A DNA stretch of 43,672 nt from Planctomycetota bacterium (GCA_024276655.1 JAJRWU010000246.1:1-43672); one strand, 5' to 3'; numbered from the stretch's first letter, positions 1 through 8,351 are shown. The notes: generated by a model not told the origin, from the letters alone. Made by a program: numbers and translations.

Positions 1-1006
1 AGTGCGACCACGTCGGAAATCGCCGCAGCACCTCCGGCAATGCTTGGTAGATCTGCTCGACTTCCTCCATTTCTCCCAGCCGTCCGCCGTACGGCGGGTT
101 GGTAATCAGGCAGCCATATTCGCGTTGGCTGCTGATGCGGGGGAAATCTTGCTCTTGAAAATGGACGCTGCCGTCCACCCCGGCGGTTGCGGCGTCGCGG
201 CGGGCGGTGTGCAAAATAGGGCCGTCAATATCGCTGCCGATGAGCCGCGTGGCGAGATCGGGTCGGATGACGTCCCGCGCTTCTTGGCGAGCTTCTTGCC
301 AGAGCGCGGCTGCGAGCGTGGGCCAACTCTCGGCGACGAACGAGCGTTGCAACCCCGGCGCGATATTGCGGCCTAGCATCGCCGCTTCAATCGGAATGGT
401 TCCGCCGCCGCAGAAAGGATCCCAGAGCGGCCGCTCGGCTCGCCAAAAACTGAGCAGCACCAGCGCCGCGGCCAGGGTTTCCTTGAGCGGCGCCGGGCCG
501 ATGTACGAACGGTAGCCGCGTTTGTGGAGCCCGGCGCCGCTGGTGTCGAGCGTGAGCGCGGCTTGGTTACCGAGCAGGCTGACTTCCACGGTGTAAGTGG
601 CGCCGTCTTCGGGAAGATTCTCCACGCCGTGCGCCGCCTTGAGCTTTTCGACAATCGCCTTCTTCACGATCTTCTGGCAAGCCGGTTCGCTCGACAAATC
701 CGATTTGTGCGAACGGCCTTTCACGGGAAAGGCGCCGTTGGGCGGAATCCATTGCTCCCAGGGCAGGGCGTGGGTTTGATCGAACAGTTCGCCGAAGTCG
801 GCGGCGGGAAAAACGCCCAGTTGCAACAGCACCCGTTCGGCCGACCGCAGCCAAAGGTTCGCCCGGCAGATATCCGCCGCGTCGGCCGAAAAAAGCACGC
901 GGCCAGGACGAACCACGCGTCCCTGGTAGCCCAAGCCTGTGAGTTCTCGCGAGACCACGGCTTCCAGGCCGAAAGCGGCGGTCGCGAGCAAGTCGAATTG
1001 GGGCAT
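1..1006 (-). CDS. THUMP-domain class I SAM-dependent rRNA methyltransferase (RlmL/YpsC type), 3' end cut by window
   Basis: A continuous minus-strand frame of 335 codons opens at the ATG at 1004-1006 and runs off the left edge without a stop, so the C-terminus is missing. The N-terminus (about residues 1-60) has the FGLEAVVSRE opening typical of this family. A THUMP-like RNA-binding region follows (about 60-165), then a Rossmann methyltransferase domain with the SAM-binding motif DPFCGGGTIPIEAA (about 196-209) and the target-base motif NPPYG (303-307). The family methylates N2 of a guanine in 23S rRNA, as in the N-terminal half of E. coli RlmKL and in Bacillus YpsC. The NPPY motif fits an amino-methyltransferase. 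An AGGA lies somewhat far upstream of the ATG. The family call is secure; the exact rRNA position is inference. Confidence 0.9.
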   Translation of the reverse strand, partial: MPQFDLLATAAFGLEAVVSRELTGLGYQGRVVRPGRVLFSADAADICRANLWLRSAERVLLQLGVFPAADFGELFDQTHALPWEQWIPPNGAFPVKGRSHKSDLSSEPACQKIVKKAIVEKLKAAHGVENLPEDGATYTVEVSLLGNQAALTLDTSGAGLHKRGYRSYIGPAPLKETLAAALVLLSFWRAERPLWDPFCGGGTIPIEAAMLGRNIAPGLQRSFVAESWPTLAAALWQEARQEARDVIRPDLATRLIGSDIDGPILHTARRDAATAGVDGSVHFQEQDFPRISSQREYGCLITNPPYGGRLGEMEEVEQIYQALPEVLRRFPTWSH

Positions 1007-1148
1007 GAGCGGGAAAATTCCTGGTTAAGCGGATTTTCCTTTATAGTCGCTGAGCCAGGTTTTCGGTAGGCGCCGGAGTAACCGTTCACGGCGCCGCGAG
1101 AATTTGCGACACCAATCTATCCCGCAGCGAATAACCGATATACCGTTT
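1007..1148. other. Intergenic, upstream of the methyltransferase
   Basis: No gene is visible. This stretch must carry the promoter of the minus-strand methyltransferase, but I see no convincing -35/-10 pair. Confidence 0.4.
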
Positions 1149-1356
1149 CTAAGTACCTGTCCAAGAACGATTCCGTGTTTTTCAAATGCGAGCAAGGCTG
1201 AGGTTAGGCGTATTTGGTTTCATATCCTGAAAGGATTCAAGCCATTAGCCGGTGGTGTTCGCTGCGCTCGACCACCGGCTAATGGCTGGCAAGCCTCCGG
1301 CTTGGCGAGGATTTCATAACACCATTGCACGGAATAGTTCTTGGACAGGTACTTAG
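1149..1356. mobile_element. MITE-like element with 29-bp terminal inverted repeats
   Basis: The ends, 1149-1177 and 1328-1356, are inverted copies that both begin CTAAGTACCTGTCCAAGAAC and differ at one base. The roughly 150 bp between them hold no credible ORF. They contain a perfect 16-bp stem (GCCATTAGCCGGTGGT at 1241-1256 pairing with 1271-1286), then a short CAAGCC/GGCTTG stem near 1289-1305. The same 16-bp module recurs inside the elements at 15.7 kb and 33.5 kb. Size, terminal repeats and lack of coding capacity fit a non-autonomous transposable element. The right end overlaps the stop codon of the neighbouring minus-strand gene, so that gene now takes its TAA from within the terminal repeat. 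A clear target-site duplication is not visible, and the parent transposase family is unknown. Confidence 0.7.
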
Positions 1357-2039
1357 CGGGCGAGCATCAGCATGAGGAACATGAACACCACGAATGCAAC
1401 AATGTCGATGATCGAAATGACCATGCCGAGAATCATGCCGCCCTTGGTGATTCCCAGGCCTTCGGGGTCCATCCGCCCTTGCCGCATCTGGCGAAGATCG
1501 GCGGCGCCCATGGTCCAGGCGAAAATGGCGGCCACGGGACACACGGCCAATAAACCAGCCAAACCGAGCACCAAAATCAACCCGCCGCGATGGGGCTTCA
1601 TGTAATTCGCTTGTTCGGTTGATTGGGTTCCCCTTGATGCGGCGGCAGCGGCAACCGCCCCCGTTTCGCCCCGCGGAGCAAACGGACTTCCCCCCGCCTG
1701 ATGCGGCGGCGGCTGGAGAATGGGATAGCGTTCGTCGGCGGGGCGCCAGCCGGCTGTTTCGCCTTCTCGCAGACTGCAATCGGCCGTGACCCTGCCTTCG
1801 CTCACCCAGCGATCAAGGTGGTCGGGATCGACAGGGCCAAAAATTTGCCCCTCCGGCGTGAGCATATACCACTGCGGTTGGTCGTTCTGGGTGGCGGCGG
1901 CGAGTTGGAAATCGCCGCCGGAGGGGATAGCAACAATCGCCTCGCAAGCCGGACACCGCGCCTTCTTGCCGCGGTGCTCCTCCGCGACGCGCAACACCCG
2001 ACCGCACTCTGTGCATGGCAAATCTAACGTGGCCGACAT
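1353..2039 (-). CDS. Zinc-ribbon + GYF_2 (DUF4339) + two-TM membrane protein
   Basis: A 228-residue protein. The ATG at 2037-2039 is preferred over the ATG 17 codons upstream because GGAGG and GGAGA sequences precede it and the protein then starts directly with the zinc ribbon. That ribbon is CTEC...CPAC (about residues 9-34), a common planctomycete N-terminal module. A GYF_2/DUF4339-like region follows (WYMLTPEGQIFGPV...W, about 57-95), then a Pro/Ala-rich linker. Two hydrophobic segments close the protein (about 150-175 and 200-227), resembling a DUF4190-type tail. It probably sits in the cytoplasmic membrane with the zinc ribbon and GYF part in the cytoplasm. No specific function is known. 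The stop codon lies in the terminal repeat of the adjacent MITE-like element, so the C-terminus may have been reset by the insertion. Confidence 0.85.
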   Translation of the reverse strand: MSATLDLPCTECGRVLRVAEEHRGKKARCPACEAIVAIPSGGDFQLAAATQNDQPQWYMLTPEGQIFGPVDPDHLDRWVSEGRVTADCSLREGETAGWRPADERYPILQPPPHQAGGSPFAPRGETGAVAAAAASRGTQSTEQANYMKPHRGGLILVLGLAGLLAVCPVAAIFAWTMGAADLRQMRQGRMDPEGLGITKGGMILGMVISIIDIVAFVVFMFLMLMLAR

Positions 2040-2215
2040 TTCTCCAAGCCCTCCAGCGGCGTACCCAGCCTTGCAGTGTAAGCAACGCACCGCCGGCCTT
2101 CAACAGACCGCCGCTTCCTCGGCGCGCTCTTTGTTCGCTACGGGCCATTCGTTGCGGGGCGGGAAATCTCGGCAGCGTTTTTTCGCCCGCTTGGAGGAGA
2201 TCGCTTGTAATACCA

Positions 2216-2239
2216 CTACCACACGATATAGTGTTGTAG
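2216..2239. promoter_or_regulatory. Probable operator of the ArsR-family regulator
   Basis: An interrupted palindrome, CTACCACAC-N6-GTGTTGTAG (8 of 9 positions pair), ends 20 bp before the ATG of the ArsR gene. Its length and AT-rich centre are typical of sites bound by dimeric winged-helix ArsR/SmtB repressors. This suggests autorepression. Binding is inference. Confidence 0.6.
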
Positions 2240-2259
2240 CTATTATAAGGGAGCAGCCC

Positions 2260-2634
2260 ATGAAAACGCCGCCGGAAAGCGTCTCGCCAGATTTGGCCAT
2301 TTTTTCTTCCAAGCCGACCGTCCAGCAGCGGCCATTGCTTTCGGCCGACCAAGCGAGCCAACTTGCTCGTTTGTTCAAAATTTTCGCCAACGACACACGT
2401 CTTCGCTTGCTGCACGTTCTCGTGCGGGAAAACGAAATGTGTGTTGGAGGTTTGGCGGATGCGGTCGGTATGAAACCTCAAGCGGTCTCGAACCAACTTC
2501 GGCTTCTGGTAGACAGAGGCATCGTGGGTTCGCGGCGCAGCGGCAACAAAATCTATCACCGCATTGTCGATCCGTGTGTTCCCGTCTTGCTGGAGCGCGG
2601 GCTATGCCTCATCGAGTGTTGCCCGGAATCGTAG
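2260..2634 (+). CDS. ArsR/SmtB-family winged-helix regulator
   Basis: A 124-residue protein with an ATG at 2260 preceded by AAGGGAG. The longer in-frame reading upstream overlaps the opposite-strand gene and is not used. After about 25 unstructured residues comes the ArsR fold: a helix (QASQLARLFKIFANDTRLRLLH, cut here by description only, about 31-52), the recognition helix-turn-helix (about 62-83, with KPQAVSNQL) and a beta wing (about 88-102, GSRRSGNKIYH). The helix-3 segment reads EMCVGGLA. It resembles the ELCVCDL metal site of ArsR/SmtB/CadC but keeps only one of its cysteines (C61). Further cysteines lie at 106, 116, 120 and 121. The protein may therefore sense a metal, arsenite or thiol-reactive signal through a non-classical cysteine set. 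It is followed 61 bp downstream by the large exported protein, which may be its target. Confidence 0.88.
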   Translation: MKTPPESVSPDLAIFSSKPTVQQRPLLSADQASQLARLFKIFANDTRLRLLHVLVRENEMCVGGLADAVGMKPQAVSNQLRLLVDRGIVGSRRSGNKIYHRIVDPCVPVLLERGLCLIECCPES

Positions 2635-2695
2635 CAGCGAGAATCCAGCAGTGTCGCGGCGCACCTATGAAAATCAGTCAAGAAAGAATTAAACG

Positions 2696-4879
2696 ATGAA
2701 ACTGATACCGGTGAGTTCCCGATCCACGAGCAGAAACAAACAAGCGTTATGCTGCGGCGGAATGGGGCGTTTTCGTGGCATCGCTAGAAAAACGGCATTG
2801 GTTTTCGGCTTGTTAATCGTGAGCAGCCGCGCGTCGGCCCAGCCAAACCAAGACGCCCTCCCGCCGACCGACGCCGCCGTGGCATCGGCAGACGCCGCAT
2901 CGGGCGCTGCTGCCAGCCCGCAACAGGTCCGACGAGCGACGGTGCGGGGGTTGCAGTTTGTGGAACAGAAGGCGGTCGCCTGGATCAAAACCAAAAAGTG
3001 CGTGGCCTGCCATCACGGTCCCTTTCTACTCTGGGCCCACGATGAAGCTAAAAAATCCGGACTTGCCGTCGATCAAGAAAAACTCAGCGAGTGGACCCAA
3101 TGGGCGCTGAAAAACGCATCGCCTCAAAGGATGGACAAGGCCTGCAAGGACGATCTCGACGCCCACCACCAATTGCGTTTGAGCCGCTCGCCCAGCCTGC
3201 TCGACCAGAAGACCGAGGAGGCGTTCCAGGCTATCTCGAAACATTTGCTAGGACGGCAACAGCCCGACGGATCCTGGATTCCGGGAAACCGATTCCGCAC
3301 CCAACAACGGAGGCCGCAGCAGGAAAGCAAGGAAGTCACGACGATGTGGTCGGTGCTGGCGTTGGGAACCGTGGAGAAGGACACCGCAGAACGAACTGAA
3401 AGCCGTCAAAAGGCCTTGGCGTGGCTGAAGGAGACGCGTCCCGGCAAGAGCAACGAATCGCTGGCCTTGCATCTTTTGATCCAACATGCATTCGGCGAGG
3501 CGGATCGGAAACAGGAGTTGCTCAAGGAACTGCTAAGTCACCAGAATGAAGATGGCGGCTGGAGTTGGTTGCACGGCGAGGCGAGCGACGCCCTGGCCAC
3601 GGGTCTCAATATGTACGCACTGAGCATCGTCGAACCGGCCAACGACAAACCAGCCGAGAACAGTGCAATCGGCCGCGCCGTTCGGTTTTTGGTCAACACG
3701 CAACAGCCCGACGGTTCGTGGGTCGTGCCGACAACGCTGACCAAGTCGAAGCGGCCCGCATGTGGTGTTCCGGCGTACTGGGGAACCGCCTGGGCGACGA
3801 TCGGCCTAGCGAGGACGCTACCAAAACCTCTCGCTGGCAAAAAGGCGAACACTCCAGCCGACGCGGCGCCGCCTCTCGGTAAAACTCCGTTCGATACCGA
3901 ACAGGCAAAAGAATTCCAACGGCAATGGGCCAAACACCTCGACAAGCCCGTCGTCGAGACGAATTCCATCGGCATGAAAATGACGCTCATTCCGCCGGGC
4001 GAATTCCTCATGGGCGGCACGCAGAACGAAATCGATGAGGCGCTGGCCGAAGCGAAAAACCGTTGGAAAAAGCGAGACTGGTTCACACTGTGGGCCGGCT
4101 GGGTGAAAAGTGAGGCGCCGCAACATCGGGTGAAAATCACGCGGCCGTTTTATTTCGGATCGACCGAAGTTACGGTCGGTCAGTTTCGTCATTTTGTCGA
4201 AGCCACCAACTACAAGACGGCCATCGCGCGAGCTCCCAACCCCAAAAAAAGGCGGGCGGAGTTTCCAAAACTCTGGATGCGAGGGAAATTCGTTGATCCG
4301 CCGAGCGAAGATTGCCCCGCGTCGTACATCAGTTGGACCGACGCGGTCGCCTTTTGCCAGTGGCTGAGTGAGAAGGAAGGCGTGCGTTACCGTCTGCCGA
4401 GCGAAGCCGAATGGGAATATGCCTGCCGCGCCGGCACGCAAACGAAATGGTTTTTCGGCGACGACGTCAAGCTCTTTCCCCAATACATGCAATTCGCCAC
4501 AGACCCCGCCAAGGGGCCGATGTTTGTCGTTGGCCGCAAAAAGCCGAACCCGTTCGGCCTGTTCGACATGCACGGCGGCGTATACGAATGGTGCTCCGAT
4601 TGGTTCGCCGGCGACTATTATCAAAACTCGCCGGTTGACGATCCTCAAGGTCCCGAATCGGCCAATCCCACCTATTGGCCGGAACAACTGCCGATGCTCG
4701 ACCCCGGCCTTGATCGCGAACAGGCGTCGCGCGTGACGCGCGGCGGCGCCTTCAATTTCACCGACACATTGCGACTACGCAGCGCCCACCGCATTGGTCT
4801 GGGCACAACCGGCGGCCACTGGCATCTTGGTTTCCGCATCGTGAAGGCCATTCCCGAAGACAATTCCCGCTGCGAGTGA
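2696..4879 (+). CDS. Exported CxxCH / alpha-alpha-toroid / SUMF1-like three-part protein
   Basis: A 727-residue protein. An N-terminal basic and hydrophobic stretch ending in RASAQ (about residue 49) is a probable signal peptide. A start at the internal ATG at 2762 would give a tidier one. A single haem-type motif CVACHH lies at 102-107. Residues about 110-390 contain repeated QQPDGSW and NEDGGW motifs (near 185, 284 and 337), the signature of squalene-cyclase/prenyltransferase alpha-alpha toroids. From about 423 to the end is a formylglycine-generating-enzyme/SUMF1-like fold: MTLIPPGEFLMGG, WEYACRAGT, GLFDMHGGVYEWCSDW, RVTRGGAFNF, HLGFRI. The catalytic cysteine pair of true FGE, normally just after the RGGSW element, is absent. 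This domain is therefore more likely to bind a ligand or act otherwise than to make formylglycine. The toroid need not be a cyclase. Function unknown. Confidence 0.85.
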   Translation: MKLIPVSSRSTSRNKQALCCGGMGRFRGIARKTALVFGLLIVSSRASAQPNQDALPPTDAAVASADAASGAAASPQQVRRATVRGLQFVEQKAVAWIKTKKCVACHHGPFLLWAHDEAKKSGLAVDQEKLSEWTQWALKNASPQRMDKACKDDLDAHHQLRLSRSPSLLDQKTEEAFQAISKHLLGRQQPDGSWIPGNRFRTQQRRPQQESKEVTTMWSVLALGTVEKDTAERTESRQKALAWLKETRPGKSNESLALHLLIQHAFGEADRKQELLKELLSHQNEDGGWSWLHGEASDALATGLNMYALSIVEPANDKPAENSAIGRAVRFLVNTQQPDGSWVVPTTLTKSKRPACGVPAYWGTAWATIGLARTLPKPLAGKKANTPADAAPPLGKTPFDTEQAKEFQRQWAKHLDKPVVETNSIGMKMTLIPPGEFLMGGTQNEIDEALAEAKNRWKKRDWFTLWAGWVKSEAPQHRVKITRPFYFGSTEVTVGQFRHFVEATNYKTAIARAPNPKKRRAEFPKLWMRGKFVDPPSEDCPASYISWTDAVAFCQWLSEKEGVRYRLPSEAEWEYACRAGTQTKWFFGDDVKLFPQYMQFATDPAKGPMFVVGRKKPNPFGLFDMHGGVYEWCSDWFAGDYYQNSPVDDPQGPESANPTYWPEQLPMLDPGLDREQASRVTRGGAFNFTDTLRLRSAHRIGLGTTGGHWHLGFRIVKAIPEDNSRCE

Positions 4880-4885
4880 CAAGCG

Positions 4886-4917
4886 AAAAGCCGGGCTTTT
4901 TGAAAAAGCCGGGCTTC
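4886..4917. terminator. Hairpin, first copy of a three-copy element, after the toroid/SUMF1 gene
   Basis: An imperfect palindrome built on AAAGCCGGGCTTTTT and AAAAAGCCGGGCTT begins 7 bp after the stop at 4879. Closely related perfect hairpins lie at 38778-38810 and 40402-40434, each also just beyond a gene end. The GC stem with a T-run fits an intrinsic terminator. The one-base arm mismatch weakens the stem slightly. Confidence 0.6.
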
Positions 4918-4947
4918 TGAAAGAGGGATCTATTTTGGAGCGATTTC

Positions 4948-5451
4948 CTAGTGCCCCAGTCGTATCGAAAAACCTGGCGTGGAAATACTCAAGCCAGAAT
5001 TGTTGTGCGCGGGCTGGGGGTATCCGTAGTTCGGCGTGTAATTTCGCCCGAAGTTCGGTGCGTAGTTCCCATGGCTCGGCGCCGCGTTCTGAAAACTCGA
5101 ACCGGAAAAACGATACTGCTGTGCTCGGATTTGCTGTAATCGCGGATTGTGCGCCGCGCCCGTGGAGCTGTAACTTGGTATCGCGTTATAACGGGTGGCG
5201 TTCCGCGTGGCGGAGCGGTGCGTCTGTTGGTCGTCTCGCTGCTGATGTTGCAGCGTGTTGGTCAGCCGGTCGGTCTGGGAATGGCTGAGTCCGAGGCTGC
5301 GAGCGGTCTGGTAGGTCTGCTGTCGATCAGCGTTTCGGTGGGCCAGATTTGCGTGAGAGAGTCCCGCCGAAGGATCGGAAGCAAATGCCGTGCTGGTCGT
5401 GATCAGTGCGAGAGCGGCAACGGCGAGGACTGCGAATGATGTGCGTTTCAT
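4948..5451 (-). CDS. Small exported Gln/Asn/Tyr-rich protein of unknown function
   Basis: A 167-residue protein. The ATG at 5449-5451 is chosen because GGAAGAG precedes it and the protein then begins with a clear signal peptide (MKRTSFAVLAVAALALITTS..AFA, about 24 residues). The reading frame extends 24 codons further upstream without support. The mature part is low in hydrophobicity and rich in Gln, Asn, Ser, His and Tyr (HQQRDDQQTHRS, FGRNYTPNYGYPQ). It ends in SISTPGFSIRLGH. The last residues resemble the end of the exported repeat protein at 14960-15307 (RNFSLHLGY), so a shared C-terminal motif G/N-F-S-(I/L)-x-L-G-(H/Y) is possible. I recognise no domain. Confidence 0.75.
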   Translation of the reverse strand: MKRTSFAVLAVAALALITTSTAFASDPSAGLSHANLAHRNADRQQTYQTARSLGLSHSQTDRLTNTLQHQQRDDQQTHRSATRNATRYNAIPSYSSTGAAHNPRLQQIRAQQYRFSGSSFQNAAPSHGNYAPNFGRNYTPNYGYPQPAHNNSGLSISTPGFSIRLGH

Positions 5452-5852
5452 GGGTCTCTTCCTTTTTTCGGGTGACAGTAAGTTTAACTTTCTGATACAC
5501 CGATAACGCACGGGCCGTGCCAAAACCTCTCGTTTCTATCGCAACATGTAACTATCACACAGCTTACGGTTTTCATGGTATTCAGGGCGGCAACTGAATG
5601 TGTAGTCATTGCGATTTTCGCTAGCCATCTATTTGATCCAGCGTTCCCCTGAACCGCCCTTTTTCGTAACCGTATATAGGTCATTCGCTGTCGGACAGAT
5701 TGTTATCGCCATTTTCTGCGCACCGTGAACCTCATTTCCCCCCAAAAAAATAGCCGACTTTTCAACAATGAGATGTGCGGAAAACAAGGTTCGCAGGTAC
5801 GAAACGCCCGCTCTCCCTGTGTATGCTTTTTTTCGCGACCGACGGCGGCCAA
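5452..5852. other. Intergenic region between two minus-strand exported proteins
   Basis: About 400 bp without a credible gene. It must hold the promoter of the minus-strand small exported protein and the 3' end of the HEAT gene. An A-tract follows a C-run near 5740-5753. No repeat shared with the rest of the window is seen. Confidence 0.4.
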
Positions 5853-7046
5853 CTATTCGCCACGGCGAAGCGTCAGGCCGGCGGGCGCCGTGCTGCGCGT
5901 GTACCAGCGCCGCCAAGCGGCTTTGTCGTATCCCAGATTCGCGCCATCGGTGAGCACCACGAGCGCCGCCAATACGGCCCGATTTTGGTAGAGTTGCGTA
6001 ACGATTTTGGGCTTGTTCCCGCCGGTGGAAAGCCCAGAGCCGCCGTTGCCGAAAGAGGTGGTCATTCCAGCGCCGCCGCCGCCGACCTTGTACTTGTGGG
6101 TCGTGACCAGCGCGTCGATGAGCGGCAACACGGCGTTGCGGTCTCCGACGCTGGCCAGCGCGGCCGCGGCCCGATTCACACGGTAGTTCTCGCTGCTGGA
6201 AAGCGCTTTGATGAACGAATGCATGGAGGCTCGCCCGCCCCGCCGCTTGAGAGCATCTCGACATAAATCACGAATGCGTTCGTCGCGTTGTTCGAGGCTG
6301 TGCTTGACCAGCGCCGACGTCGCCACGGAGCTGTTCATCGTGGCCAGCGCTCCAATATAGGCCTCCTTGAGTTGTGGGTTACTTTCATTGTCGAGCAAAT
6401 AGGCCATGGCGGGCGCGGCGAAGGGGTCGCGAACGCTGCTGATTCGCTCCAGCGCTCCGGCGCCGCGTCGCTTGCCGATCTGACCTCGCCAGATTTTTAG
6501 ATCGTGCCGCCATTTTTTTTCCACTTCCTCGACGCTCTTTTTTTGTTGCTCGCGTTGCACATCGAGCGGCAAACGCCAGGAGCCTCGATAGCGCACGAAG
6601 CCTTGCTCGCGCATGTATTCGTCGGTTTTGATCCAGCGGTCGTCCCGTCGGCTGAATCCTAAACCACGACGCGCTTCGACGTGTTCAGGATCGGCTTTGA
6701 GAATAGCTTCGAGGTGCGTCTGACGCTGCTTCTCCAGCCCATTCTTCTTGCACCACTGCGCCATTTTCCACTGCCCCTCGATCGTATCGGGCATGTTGGG
6801 TAGGAATTTCGCATACCGCTGCTCGGCCAGCGTGAGTTGCAACACACGATCGACCTGCTCGCCGGCGATCGTGAGTTGGCCGCCAGCGGCGACCCGAAAC
6901 AGATACGACTTCCGCGGCGATTGATCAGGATTCAACCAATCACCATGGATTTTTCCGCCGCTCTTGAGAACTAATACTTCCGCACACAACGCAGCATTCG
7001 GCGCCAGAATTGCAAACATCAGCAATGTGGAAAAAACGCGGTTCAT
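5853..7046 (-). CDS. Exported HEAT-repeat protein
   Basis: A 397-residue protein. The start is the ATG at 7044-7046. The open frame continues 212 codons further upstream, but those residues show no domain, while the chosen start gives a good signal peptide (MNRVFSTLLMFAILAPNAALCA). The next segment (about 22-75) reads EVLVLKSGGKIHGDWLN...LTIAGEQVDRVL, a small beta domain often found at the start of planctomycete exported proteins. A TPR-like helix pair follows (HLEAILKADPEHVEARRGLGF, about 105-125). HEAT-like helices follow from about 190 to 310 (DPFAAPAMAYLL, NPQLKEAYIGALA, RVNRAAAALASVGDRNAVLPLIDAL). A Gly-rich loop (about 320-345) precedes the C-terminus. Such proteins are thought to be scaffolds in the periplasm; the partner is unknown. 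Confidence 0.85.
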   Translation of the reverse strand: MNRVFSTLLMFAILAPNAALCAEVLVLKSGGKIHGDWLNPDQSPRKSYLFRVAAGGQLTIAGEQVDRVLQLTLAEQRYAKFLPNMPDTIEGQWKMAQWCKKNGLEKQRQTHLEAILKADPEHVEARRGLGFSRRDDRWIKTDEYMREQGFVRYRGSWRLPLDVQREQQKKSVEEVEKKWRHDLKIWRGQIGKRRGAGALERISSVRDPFAAPAMAYLLDNESNPQLKEAYIGALATMNSSVATSALVKHSLEQRDERIRDLCRDALKRRGGRASMHSFIKALSSSENYRVNRAAAALASVGDRNAVLPLIDALVTTHKYKVGGGGAGMTTSFGNGGSGLSTGGNKPKIVTQLYQNRAVLAALVVLTDGANLGYDKAAWRRWYTRSTAPAGLTLRRGE

Positions 7047-7490
7047 CGTCGCCCTGATCGGTTGTTGCCTGAGGAGATTGTTCGCCTGAGGAAGTTGACC
7101 AACGAGCTCATCGGGAAAATGAGAATGAGTGAACTTCGCTAGGTTTCCATCGCTAATACACAAACACGCAGTCTCGAAACCCACTCCCTTTAGTATACGA
7201 ACCTCGCGCCGTCTGGCCAAAGAAATTATCGGCGTCTTGCGTCGTCGCCGGCGGCGCCAGCCCTCTAATCGGCCCAAACCGGCGGCTTTCAGTGTTTTTA
7301 ACGCAACGGTTAACGATACCGAATTCGTGCGGTTCACACAGCGTGGCCCTGAGGGCGCGTGAACTCCACATTCACGCCCCGCCCTATCCCGAAGCGGAAG
7401 CCTGGCCGGCGGAGCGGCTTGTCGAAACGGCCATTTTGCAGGATGATAAGCAAATACTAGCAACATCCCCTTGAGTTTTGAGGTTTTTTC
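7047..7490. other. Divergent intergenic region before mqnD
   Basis: 444 bp between the divergently transcribed HEAT gene and mqnD, so both promoters should lie here. A weak hairpin (GTTCAC...GTGAAC, 7332-7364, with an inner GCCCTGAGGGC) is present. The frame open on the minus strand through this region encodes Arg-rich, domain-free sequence and is judged non-coding. Confidence 0.4.
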
Positions 7491-8351
7491 GTGACCGCCA
7501 CCAAGCAACTCATTCGCGTGGGCCACAGCCCCGACCCCGACGACGCCTTCATGTTCTACGCCCTGGCCAAAGACAAAATCGATACCGGCGAATACCGGTT
7601 CGAGCATGAGTTGGTCGATATCGAGACGTTGAATCGCCGCGCCTTTGAGGGGGAGCTTGAGCTCACCGCGATCAGCTTGCATGCCTACGCGTATCTGTCC
7701 GATAAATACGCTATCTGCTCCAGCGGCGCCAGCATGGGCGACAAATACGGCCCGATGGTGGTGGCGCCCAAGGAGCTAACGCGCCAGCAACTGCGCGAAG
7801 CAACGATCGCCATTCCCGGCGAACTGACCACCGCCAACCTCGCCTTGAGAATGTGCCTCGGCTGCGAATTCAAACACGTGCTCGTTCCGTTCGACCAAAT
7901 CATCGAAGCCGTGGTGGCGGGTGAGTGGGAAGGCCAAACGCTCGACGCCGGGCTGATCATTCACGAAGGGCAACTCACCTACGCCGATTCCAACCTGCGG
8001 CTCATTCTCGACATGGGCCAGTGGTGGTTCGACGAAACCGGGCTGCCGCTGCCCTTGGGCGCCAACGGCATTCGCAAGGACCTCGGCGCCGAAACCATCG
8101 CCGAAGTGCATCGGCTATTGAAACAGAGCATTCAATACGGACTGGAGCATCGTGACGACGCCCTCGATTACGCCCAGGAATTCGGTCGCGGGCTCGACCG
8201 CGCCAAAGCCGATAAATTCGTGGGGATGTATGTCAACGACTGGACACTCGACTTCGGTCCTCGCGGACGGCAAGCCGTAACCGAACTGCTCGCCCGCGGC
8301 CACAAAGCCGGAGTGATTCCGAATTTGGTGATTCCTGAATTCGTTGGCTAG
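7491..8351 (+). CDS. mqnD: 1,4-dihydroxy-6-naphthoate synthase MqnD
   Basis: A 286-residue protein with a GTG start at 7491, supported by GAGG about 10 bp upstream. The length is normal for the family. The sequence carries the family's signature segments: VGHSPDPDDAFMFYAL near the N-terminus, AISLHAYAYL (about 61-70), GPMVV, IPGELTTANLALRM (about 105-118), the histidine-bearing GLIIHEGQLTYAD (about 155-167) and LPLPLGANGIR. MqnD cleaves cyclic dehypoxanthine futalosine to 1,4-dihydroxy-6-naphthoate in the futalosine route to menaquinone, in the cytoplasm. No other mqn gene is in the window, so it appears as an isolated pathway gene. This is among the surest functional calls here. Confidence 0.95.
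   Translation: MTATKQLIRVGHSPDPDDAFMFYALAKDKIDTGEYRFEHELVDIETLNRRAFEGELELTAISLHAYAYLSDKYAICSSGASMGDKYGPMVVAPKELTRQQLREATIAIPGELTTANLALRMCLGCEFKHVLVPFDQIIEAVVAGEWEGQTLDAGLIIHEGQLTYADSNLRLILDMGQWWFDETGLPLPLGANGIRKDLGAETIAEVHRLLKQSIQYGLEHRDDALDYAQEFGRGLDRAKADKFVGMYVNDWTLDFGPRGRQAVTELLARGHKAGVIPNLVIPEFVG

Noticed and set aside
3818-4687. 289-codon minus-strand frame
   Set aside because: Shadow of the toroid/SUMF1 gene; no recognisable motif.
7047-7682. N-terminal extension of the HEAT protein
   Set aside because: The upstream 212 codons show no domain, partly overlap mqnD, and hide an obvious signal peptide beginning at 7046.
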